From Echiichthys vipera (taxonomy: Eukaryota > Chordata > Actinopteri > Perciformes > Trachinidae), in the NCBI GenBank assembly GCA_963691815.1, contig OY829659.1, forward strand, positions 17,126,241-17,190,240: a DNA stretch of 64,000 nucleotides, read 5' to 3'. Position 1 is the first letter of the stretch; the number at the start of each line of letters is the position of its first letter. The position numbers and the translations under genes were made by a program. Of this stretch, positions 11,912-21,700 are shown piece by piece. The notes beneath the pieces were generated by a model. The model was given only the letters and a program-made list of their open reading frames with translations, was not told the DNA's origin and made no database searches.

Positions 11912-14900
11912 CTAGACGTCGTAGAAGAGACGCACCAGATGATAACGGATCCCAAAAGCCAACGCACTGCCCATCACCTTGGAGGAGAGACACAACGAGC
12001 ATCCAATGAAACATTCATATACTTACCAATGACTTTTCCAGGATGCGTCGGTGCTTTGTTATACCTGTATGAGGAGCATGATGACTGTGAGGTTTCTCTC
12101 ATGGGTGGGACCGAGTACTTTCAGTGCTAGATTTATTAAGGTCATGTTATTGCACTCAATAAATTCGTCATCTCCCTCCTGGCCTCTTCGCACCTCTAGC
12201 AGCTTTAATAACTCTGCCACCTGTTGAGGTTGAAAGAAATTATTGTTATCAACCAATAAACACAACAGGATGTCTGCCGCTGGTCTGCTTCATGTGTGCG
12301 ACCCACCTACCAACGCCTGGTATGAGACTTCTGAATCGCTGCCCACATCTCCAAATTTTCCAGCAATTCAAATAGTAATGTAATGAAGTCAGAAAGCGGT
12401 CTGTGATACCAACTAATCTGCCAGCGTTGTTGTTTAAGGTTTTACTGCACTTCTACTGGACTGTGGGTATGATGTGCAGGATGTGCATGCAGTATATGAG
12501 CAATATAACAATCAAATCAAAACAAATAATGACCCTGCGTTTTGATACTGCACACTGACAAATTGATCTAAAATGTGTCAATAAAGGATTAGCCAAGAGA
12601 GATCTCTCTCATCTCATCTTCATCTGCTTATCCGGGGTCGGGTCGCGGGGGCAGCAGCTTTAGCAGGGGACCCCAAACTTCCCTTTCCCGGGCCACATTA
12701 ACCAGCTCTAACTGGGGGATCCCGAGGTATTCCCAGGCCAGTGTTGAGATTTGATCTCTCCACCTAGTCCTGGGTCTTCCCCGAGGCCTCCTCCCAGCTG
12801 GACGTGCCTGGAACACCTCCCTAGGGAGGCGCCAAGGGGGCATCCTTACTAGATGCCCGAACCACCTCAACTGGCTCCTTTCACCGCTAAGGAGCAGCGG
12901 CTCTACTCCGAGTTCCTCACGGATGGCTGAACTTCTCACCCTATCTCTAAGGGAGACTCCAACCAACCTCCTGAGAAAACACATTTCGGCCAAGAGACAG
13001 AACATTTAAATAGCATTGTACTTTTGATCATTTGATTATTTAAGTAAATAAGTAAAACTGTCAAAAAGGATCTAGCTCCAGCTTCTCCATTGTGAAGATT
13101 TTCTGCTTTTCTCTGTTTTGAAAGAAATATCTTTGGCTTTTCTGTCTGGTTGTTGGACATGAGCAATATGAAGATGTTACCTTGAGCTCTGGCATTTTAG
13201 ATAAAACGGATAAGCGATCGGTAAGAAGGGAACACACATCGGCAAGAGCTTTACCTTCAGAATGAGATGTCCTAATTTAGACAGGTCCTTTCTTTTGAAT
13301 TTAGAGTAGCTCATCCCCAGTTTGCCTGTGTCTGGATTCAGCCTTTCATTGGGAGAAAAACAAAAGGAAGAAAGGTAGACATTGAGAGCGCATAAATTAG
13401 CATAAATGATGAATTTTAAAAAGAGATATCAAAAAAGAATTTAAAGTTTGCTACCTGGGGAGCCGGTGTCGAGGACAGGGGATGACATGAAAAAGCTGAG
13501 GCAAGGAGTAGACAAAGTTCACCACTTGTGGAATGAAGAACAGCAGCATTGTTTTGCTGAAGTGTCCCAGGATGCCGACCACAGCGAAGGTCATCCCAGC
13601 AAAGTAGCAGAAAGTGTCTCCCACAAACACAGACGAAGGGTACCTGTGACAAAGCAAGTCGCAAGTTGGCAGACTATAGAGGCACTGACATATCATATAC
13701 CACTATCTGGGTTCCTACCCATTTTCCATTTCAAAAGTCCATACTTTTCCAGACTCAAATTTCCAGACTTCTTGAAAGGATTTTTACAGCACAGCATTTT
13801 ATTCAAGCTAAATGCTAAAAGAGTGCAATTAATAACTGTATCTACAACCCCCACAAACAGTAGCAGTAGGGATGTACAGTTAACCAGGGAACTGCAAAAT
13901 AAGCCTCTGTTTCATTGGCTTAAATGGAGTAAAAATACTTGTAAACAAATAAAATAATAAATAAATAAAAAATAAATACAAATTTAAATGTAGACCACAC
14001 ACATGGAAAACATTCAATAAATGAGAATTGCATGTCGACGGTAACCATGGTAAAGAAAGTGAGATAAAAGTCTGGAAACAACACAACAAATATTTTTCCA
14101 GACTCTTTTCCCTTTTTCCATACTTATCCAGACCTGGAAATGACTCAAATTAAATTCAATACTTTTACATACTGAGTAGGAACCCTGCCCTATGCATTTT
14201 GAACATTTTTTCCTACAACAGCCTCGGGTCATAGGTTTAACGTACCAGTTGTGGTAAAACAGGGCTAATGTGGTGAAGAAGAATGGTATCATGAAGTAGA
14301 GGGAGAAAACATGGTCATCGCGGTAATCTCCTGATAAATTAGAAAACACAACAAACCAAACGTCAGACGAGATATGTTTAGCGTTTTACAACTGGAAAGC
14401 GGTGCATTCATGAATCTCACAGCATTAAATTCAGTCTGAAAAGTGTGACGACGAGCCGATAATTCCACATGACTTCATAACTTGCAATGCAGAGGGTGTT
14501 ATCTGTAATGCTGACTATGAGACAGGGAACAGCCACACACCGCCGAGCTCCAGCAGGTTGAAGACGATGATGGAGCCGGAGATAAATAAGGCTTGGCCCG
14601 ACTCGATGCCATTGATGCCTGCTAGGATGTTGATGGCGTTTGTGCAGAACACAGCAAGCATTCCCATGTAGACGTAGTAGAGAATACCTGCAGTAGATGA
14701 TGAATGGCGTCATTTACATAATGACTGCATTTCCTACATTAACAGTGTCAAATGCTGGGACAAAACACACAGTATCTAGAAAGCAAATATCATGTTTTAC
14801 ATTCTGACAGATTTATTTTTAATTAGAACTTTATCAAGTTTGAATTATTTTGTTGAACACACTTCTTTCATTGAACAACAAAACATGAATGTATGTAGTA

Positions 14901-16511
14901 AGTGCATGAAATGAATTCATAAAGTAAAATATTACTCATCCCCCCTAAAGTGCATGTGATGGAGGAATGCACAGTGCATGTAGGGGGTGTGTCCTCAATA
15001 CCCCCGCAGTAAGCAGTCTGCTATGTGCATGTGGTTAAGGAATGCATAGATATTCTCAGGTTTACTTGCATGAAATCTGGTTGTTTTAGTCAAGATTGTG
15101 CTAAAATATACAGTATTTTCCCCCAAGTATAGTTAGAATCACTGTTGAGGGCCAACCTTCAAATTCCAGGTTTATTCCTGTTAAGTCTCATAAGTTCCTG
15201 TTAATTCCCATAGAAGGTTTCCAACTTTTTTTTTTTGCAACCCTAATTTTCAGTGACTCCCAGTTGAAAATGAGTAGTCTGGACAAAGATCATGCTGGTA
15301 TGCCCTCGTGCCTGGGAACATCTTATGGCCTCCGGGAGCTTGGGGATGTGACTTAGGTATAAAAACACACAGGCATTTATTCGGCTCCCTCTACCCAGAC
15401 AACGCAGAAGACAACCGCACAACTCACCCATATCCAAGTGCAACCCAAGCAGGGCTCTGAAGGGCTTGGGCACCACAATGACTGTGTTACCGAAGTTGGT
15501 AAAATAGACCATGAGCAGCGGCAGGGAGGCCATGGTGGGAAGCAGGAGCTTGTGTCTCCACCGCAGGTTCAGCACGTCATCAGCAAAGCCCAGGAAGATC
15601 ATGCAACAGATGGCCAAAAGTGCACCAATCAGCTGTACAAACTGATAGAAAAACAACAACAGAGAACAGAGCTGAGTTTCAGATCTGAGAGAAACACACA
15701 GGTTTACTAACACATCACACTGGCGTCTGTCTGTCTCTCTCACTGTTCGACATTCCTGCCTGTAAAAAGGAAGGTTTTTGTCGCCACTGTGTGCACAAGA
15801 TTGGATAGACATTTTATAAACCTTTTTAATGGAATTCCATTGCTAGGCAACAGCCTTGTTCCTTGTTAACTTCCTGTCAGCTGTCATTCGCATACTTAAA
15901 ATACAAAATGCTTATGTTTACATCTTTGAAAAGGTCTATGTATAATTTGTTATCATTATTATTAAAGATAGTGCGACTTGCTGCTTCTCATGGATGTTAC
16001 TGAGTGTGTGTTTGACTTACTCTATATGTGAAGTGTCTTGAGATAACTTTTGTTGTGATTTGGCACTATAAAGTGAATTTAATTGAGTCAATCAACCTCA
16101 CCTCATTGTGCGGGAAGCCCTTGCACTGATCTCCAACAAAGCAGCTAAGGAAAGGCACTGGGATGAAGCAGAAGAGGATGATGAGGAAGACCGTCCCACT
16201 GATGACCCCTTGGGACTCTGGGCTGCAGAGAGGGGGCGACCAGGAAGAGACACAAGGCGAGAATCAGAGCAGGAAAAGAGCACATTTGACTTCCAAACAA
16301 GACCCATTTTTAACCTAAAATGTTATGAAGGACCAGAAGATAGATCATAGACTCACACTTCTTTTTTGGATGTTTTGTTTAGGTCCATTCCGAACAACCT
16401 GGCTGAGATGAAGTGGTCTTTGAAAGCAGGGATAAGTTTTAATGTGGCCATGCAGCCGAGTGCAGACAGGAAACAGTTGATCACCAACGGTAGGACGGGT
16501 ACCGGTGACAT
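11912..16511 (-). CDS. DPAGT1: UDP-GlcNAc:dolichyl-phosphate GlcNAc-1-phosphotransferase (GPT)
   Basis: Nine coding exons on the minus strand: 16511-16357, 16222-16102, 15641-15428, 14687-14541, 14330-14246, 13643-13455, 13342-13255, 12220-12065 and 11977-11912. They total 1221 nt, giving 406 aa (human 408). This ER multi-pass membrane enzyme transfers GlcNAc-1-phosphate from UDP-GlcNAc to dolichyl phosphate, the first step of N-glycan precursor synthesis, and is the tunicamycin target. Visible signatures: LNKTSKKEVPESQGVISG near residues 44-60; the metal/catalytic motif GFADDVLNLRWRHK with the aspartates at about 113-114 and the lysine at 123; AINILAGINGIESGQ with the key asparagine at about 183; VGDTFCYFAGM with an aspartate at about 250; PCPRHRLPRLNPDTGKL containing the Arg-His-Arg triad near 299-301; and the end YHLVRLFYDV, typical of vertebrate DPAGT1. 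Introns hold a LINE fragment, a MITE-like element and another dispersed repeat. Confidence 0.97.
12601..12988 (-). mobile_element. 5'-truncated non-LTR retrotransposon (reverse transcriptase C-terminal end) in DPAGT1 intron 7
   Basis: A minus-strand frame (within 12628-13005) encodes the tail of a fish LINE ORF: LRWFGHLVRMPPWRLPREVF, then RPRGRPRTRWRDQISTLAWE and a final LLKLLPPRPDPG before a stop. A short 3' region with GATGA-type repeats follows, as expected for RTE/Rex-type LINEs. The exact clade is uncertain. A 9 bp direct repeat, gccaagaga, occurs at 12592-12600 and 12989-12997 and fits a target-site duplication. The element is in the same orientation as DPAGT1. Confidence 0.85.
13707..14187. 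mobile_element. MITE-like element with GGGTTCCTAC inverted ends in DPAGT1 intron 5
   Basis: The left end reads ctgggttcctac (13707-13718) and the right end reads gtaggaaccctg (14176-14187), an inverted pair with one mismatch at the outer bases. Inside, the subterminal blocks ccatacttttccagactcaa and ccatacttatccagacctgg are also related in inverted order. The flanks cactat and ccctat could be a diverged target duplication. No transposase remains. A 169-codon plus-strand ORF that crosses it is a chance reading frame. Confidence 0.6.
15828..16087 (-). repeat. Dispersed repeat, copy B, plus LINE/SINE-type 3' tail, in DPAGT1 intron 2
   Basis: 15828-15945 is the inverted partner of 9690-9860 (shared blocks ccattgctaggcaacagcct and tatgtttacatctttgaaaa). 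The adjoining 16020-16087 segment, with gtgaagtgtcttgagataac then tttggcactataaagtgaat, resembles the 3' tail of common fish retroposons. It ends 15 bases before exon 2 of DPAGT1, so it lies against that exon's donor side. Confidence 0.5.
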
Positions 16512-17060
16512 GTTTCCAGGCGGTTCGGTGGGCCCGTTCCTCTCAGATCAAATCACGTCTCTAGTTAATTTGACGTCGCCGCTTCAGGCGATCGATGAAC
16601 GAGTTTCGTCTGTCTTCACTGGAGCAAAAACATGTCATATCGTTATTTTAAAAAGTACTGCATACCCGTGCCTCAAAGGAACAGACGTCTTTAAGTCGCC
16701 ATGGTAATCCATACCATGTTTCATTACGTGTTATTGATGCTAATACCTGCTCACTGCATGGGAGTCTAAACTCCACGTCTGATAGCAGAGTGTAAGAAGA
16801 GGGTACTTCCGCTCAAACTCTTCAAAATAAAATGTTGTCAAAAACGTCTGCAGCGGTGGTTGCATTAAAGGGACGTTTTTGATAACTGTATATCATTCGT
16901 TGTTTTTGTACAAAAATGTCACTGTTTTCGTTCTGGTTTTCGGACCGTTTTCTCTGTCCGCCGTTGTTGATGATTTGATATGACATGTAAACAAAACGTT
17001 TAGCTTTAGCTGCTTCCGGTCACGGGTGTTGACACGGAAGTGACATCTTCTTCTCTGGTT
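16512..17060. promoter_or_regulatory. DPAGT1 upstream region with ETS-type motifs
   Basis: The DPAGT1 promoter should lie here. ETS-like cores are visible: acttccgc near 16805, cttccgg near 17012 and cggaagtg near 17034. There is no TATA box in a convincing position. ETS sites are common in housekeeping promoters, which fits DPAGT1. The transcription start cannot be fixed from sequence alone. Confidence 0.4.
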
Positions 17061-17109
17061 TATATGTCAGAGGTGTGGTGTACTTCTGCCATCTGTTGTC
17101 CGAAATAAA

Positions 17110-17535
17110 TGAAAAAAATACATCTTTCTGTCCGTCTTTATTTCTTTTTTTTTTTCATTCTTTCACTCTTTCTTTTTGTCTTTTTCTGTCTTTCTTTCTG
17201 TCTGTCTGTCTGTCTTTCATTCTTTCAACTCTTTCTTTCGTTTTGTCTGTCTTTTTCTTTCTTTCACTTTTTCCTTTATTTCACCCTTTCTGTCTTTCAT
17301 TCTTTCTTTTGTTTTGTCTGTCTTTTTCTTCCTTTCACTTTCTTCCTTTCTTTCACTCTTTCTGTCTTTCTTCCTTTCAATCTTTCTTTCTGTCTGTCTT
17401 TTTTCACTCTTTGTTCGTTTTGTCTGTCTTTATTTCTGTCTGTCTCTTTCTTTCGCTCTTTCTTTCTGTGTGTCTTTTTTTTCTTTCTTTTTTCTGTCTG
17501 TCAGTTTGTCTGTCTGTCTTTCTTTCTTTTTTAAA
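17110..17535 (+). repeat. Pyrimidine-rich TTTC/TGTC microsatellite tract
   Basis: About 425 bases of nearly pure pyrimidine on the plus strand, built of ttct, tttc and tgtc units, interrupted by a few cac and caa blocks. It lies between the divergent DPAGT1 and C2CD2L genes. Open frames here (up to 175 codons of F/L/S/C) are by-products of the repeat. Confidence 0.95.
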
Positions 17536-17979
17536 TCCGTCCAACCAGCCTTTTGGCATGGGGGGATTAGGGTGGATTAGAATCAAGGGTTTGTACCATT
17601 GAAAAAAGAGGCCAAAAGTTGCTACTAGTGTTACCATGAAATAGATGGTACCTTCATATTTAGATTATATTTTCATATTTTGAATGTCCCCAGTTTTATG
17701 CGTGTAAATTTGTGTTTGATTTGATTAGGCACAATTTCAATTTAGGATTATGCACCATATGAACACAAAGTCAACTAAAGTAATTAAGGTTTTTGAACTA
17801 GATTTTAAAGCCCCCTCTAAAAGACAGGGTCAAAATTGTGTAATAATGCAACCAATATTGTAAGTGTGAATAATTCACAAGCATATAGGCAAGTAATAAA
17901 ATGACCCCAAAGTCAATAGGTCGAAAACGGTTTTGAAAATGAATTTTCTTTTGTCGTTTTAAAATGTTCTGCTTTTATT

Positions 17980-18321
17980 TTGAAGGCTCTGTCCGTCACT
18001 TCCTGTTTTTACTGTTGCGCTCGTCCCCTGCAGCGCCGCCTGTGGGCCGCTGCTGCTCCCTGTCATCATTGTAGAGAGGGTACAGAGGGAGGAGGGTCTG
18101 AGCGGCGGAGCGCTGACAGCCACCGGCTCCGTAATGCACCATCAGCGAGCAGGAGGCTTCATTTTGAATCGATAAATAACATCAGAGAGGCATCAGCTGG
18201 AGACCCGGGGATGGGACAGACACGTTCACTGGTGGCAGCACAACGCCATGAAGCAGCTTCATATTACCGATGCCTTGCTTTCGATTGCCTGCAGCCTGCA
18301 GCTCGGACCATTTAAGTTAAA
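17980..18321 (+). promoter_or_regulatory. Likely C2CD2L promoter and 5' UTR exon
   Basis: A locally CpG-rich segment (for example gcgccgcctgtgggccgctg near 18030 and gagcggcggagcgctgacag near 18099) in an AT-rich setting. It ends with a plausible donor at 18322 (gtaggt). A matching acceptor (tcactcatag) lies just before the exon carrying the C2CD2L start codon. The model is a noncoding first exon, inferred rather than shown. An alternative is a single exon containing both. Confidence 0.45.
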
Positions 18322-18466
18322 CGGTAGGTTTCATTATGAAGCTGCGATTGCTTATGTGAGTTTTGTCCGTCCCCTGCGCTCCATCCTCCTCTTTGCCAAT
18401 GCACATTCAATCTCGGATATATACGTAACGTTTACGCAGTTTTATTTAGTGCATGGGTTTCTGCTT

Positions 18467-18480
18467 CACACACACACACA

Positions 18481-18551
<71 letters not shown>
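18467..18551 (+). repeat. (CA)n microsatellite
   Basis: About 42 CA units with one t interruption, in the presumed 5' UTR intron of C2CD2L. Confidence 0.97.
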
Positions 18552-18555
<4 letters not shown>

Positions 18556-18776
18556 TGTACAAACGTGAACTAAAACAATCAAATTAAAGTTATAATGGTG
18601 CACACTCTGCGTGCTCATCTGGCTTATTCCTCAGTTATACCTTTATTATTACACCCTGGATCAATATGACTGTGTTCTGCTGTCACTCATAGGCTACAGA
18701 GAGCTGATCCCCTCTGACTGGCAGTCCTGATATTTCCATCCGGACCTGGTGATATGAGAGGCTGCAGGAGACGGTG

Positions 18777-21700
18777 ATGGAGCTCCAGGAGTTGGGCTGG
18801 CTGTGTCTGGTGGGTCTCTTTCTGACCTCCTTGCTCATTGTGCTGGGATGGCTGCTCCAGTACTTACTGACCGTACTGCGACTGTGGAGTTCCAGGAGGA
18901 AAGCCAAGCGGGACTCCCTCACACCAGAGCCCCACCAGAGCCAGGCAGGAGGTGCGTGGGGCTTCCTGGTGAAGCTCCGCTCGGGCCGGGATGGAGGACC
19001 TGCGTCTGAGGCCGGGGTTAAAGGCCTGTTGACCTCTCTGTTTTCCTTCAAGTCCTTCAGGGAGCACTGGCAGAAAACCTGGGTCAAAGCTCTGAATGAG
19101 CAAGCCTGCAGGCACGGGGTAAGCTGCCCATTTGAGATCTTTAAGCCGTGAATATAAGGAGACGGGGCACAAATCATATTGCAAAAGAAGATCTGAATAA
19201 ACACGATGGCGGTGCGTGTACATGAGCATGCCTAATGTTGCTCTACTAAGCAGAGGCATAAATAGTTTATCAGGGCTGATACAGTTGGTGCGCCCATGTG
19301 TGCTGGAAGTGTGTGAGTAGGCAGGGAGGTGGAGGTGTGGGAGCTGGAGTGTCTAATCAGTAAGAGGAAGGGGCGGCAGAGCGTTGTGTAACAGCTCTAA
19401 ATCAATGCACATAAGGGCGGAGAGGCAAAACCAGTCAGCATGAACACCCACACTTGATAAAAATAGACCGATACCCCGGCCCGCGAGGGGAAATGGATGT
19501 GTTGGTCGAGCACGGTGGGAAGAGGCAAAATGTGTGTTGCTGCTAAAGACAGAAGAATGGTTGTTCGAGCTTTCCTGCAAACTCATCCCCTCAAGTTCAT
19601 CAATTTGTATTAAAACTGCAGCAGGAGATATTGGAGTCAGTGTGGTGGTTAATCCAGACAGGTGGTAGTCGTGGCTTTTCGTGAGTTTTTTTAAAGGTCT
19701 TTGTCCTTTTCAAATAGTTCCTTTGATCTGTGTGAATCAAAGTCTTTCCTATGAGCGCTGGAAAAGGGGTTGGATCCTCTACACCCCCAACACCTCAGGA
19801 ACTGTGTGTGTTGTTGGATGAGGGTTGGCGTTGGCGGGGAGTTTAAAGGGGTCAGATCAATCCACAAAAAACACTCTGAACGTTCTGATTCATAGGGGTC
19901 ACCCCATCATGGCAGATTGAAAAGCCTCTCCTCTCATGTCCAAGTGAACACTTGGACATGAGAGGAGAGGGGAAATGCTCATTCAGGGACGGTGCAAGAG
20001 TTACATGTTGGTTTGGAAAAAAGATACTTGGAGCTTAGCCAAACCATGTAATTAATACTGCTTCCAACTTGCTCAAATGTATCGTTTTTATTTTTAGATA
20101 CTCTGCTAACAAATAGACAGGAGTTAAACTAAAATAAATAAAATGTGACATTGTAACTCACAGAATATTAGTTATTGTCGCCATAATTCAGTATTCATAT
20201 TATATCCAAATTCGGGGGGGGGGGGGTGTATTGTGATAATATAATCATCATGTGTTATCGTTTTACAAGATTCTGTTCTCCAGATTACGGTTATGAGAAA
20301 ATTGTAAAATAAAAAAAGTGTTCATAGCATTAAAAAATAATTATATTTTAGATAATTTGTGATATATATAAGGAATAATTTGACATTTTGGGAAATTGCT
20401 TTAGAGGTGCAGGGCGGTGGGTTCTTTAACGCAGGCTAGCCATTTCCCTCTGTTTGTCTTTATACTAAGCTAAGCTAACTGCTTGCTGGTTCTAGCTATA
20501 TAAGAATATATATGAGAGTGCTATCGATTGTCTCAACTAAGTCTCCGGGAGAAAAGGCCAAAATGTCAATGTATGCCTTTAAAGTCTGACATTATCATCA
20601 TCATTAAATACAAAGAGGACATTGCCTTCCATGACAACGACGTGACAGTCTGTCTTGTGACGCGTACGCTGTAACATGTGTGTAACATACTGTGCAAACT
20701 GGTATTTAGTACTGCTGGTCTGAGCAAAAACAAGCTCATGTTTCTTTAAGTGAATCCTTCATAGTCGAGTGTTCTGTATGTATTTTCTCTGCGTACCACG
20801 TGTGTTGGTATGCAGCGTGAAGCTAGCCGTATCTGTCTTCATCAGAGTGTTATGTGCTGGTGATGAGAGTTTCGCGAACAGCAGTGTGACTCTGTGGAAC
20901 TGCTTCCCTTACATATGTGGGTAAACTGGAGCGTGCCAGCTGACTTATCTTACAACGCCGTGATTAGTTGATCCATTGTGACCTTCGTTGTTCTCAGTTA
21001 CCAAGAAACACCACAACACTGGAGTGAACCCTGGGTGAACTTGGAGTTGTTTAGTGAGTTTCCAGGTTGAAAAAGAAATTCTCATACAACTACTTGACCT
21101 TGGGATACAATTAGTAATGTTATAGTCACTTGGTAATACAAAACACCCAAGGAAGGCTTAGAAATGACAATTTAAGAGCTGTGTTTTTTTAAAAAGAAGG
21201 TTGCTATGGATATTTCTTGTATGTAAGAACCTCATACCTTCATTTTCCTCCATGGGTCTGATCTATGATGACTGTATGACCTTTGCGCTTTTGAAATGCT
21301 TTAAAAACCCAGTAGATACATGACTTTTACCCGGCTGTGATAAAAGAAGATGATAATATAATAAAATATAATTTGCGTCTGTGGTGTAGGAGACGGAGTC
21401 TGTCTGTCCATGTGGTGTTTAGTTTGTGAATCGAGACTGCGAGCCAAAGCCTCCCAAGATCACTCATCACAATAAAATATCTGCTAGTCATTGTGTCAGC
21501 GTGCAGAGCAATCTGTTATTCCAAATGTGTCTGGGGCGCATGCAAATCACTTTTGAGTTTGTTAATGAAACTTTGAACATGATACTGAGTAAACAAATCA
21601 CAACCAGGCCTTGTCGAGTAGTAGATAAACCTCCAGGAGTCAGCCGACCTACTAACTAAAGACACTGTCTGTAAAGGTTGCATGTTTGGTGTCCAAAGCA

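Noticed and set aside
13448..13957. 169-codon plus-strand ORF
   Set aside because: It covers the antisense of DPAGT1 exon 6 and the left end of a MITE-like element. No similarity to a protein family is seen.
17075..17602. Overlapping ORFs of 134-175 codons rich in F, L, S and C
   Set aside because: They translate a pyrimidine microsatellite in three frames. No codon bias or domain.
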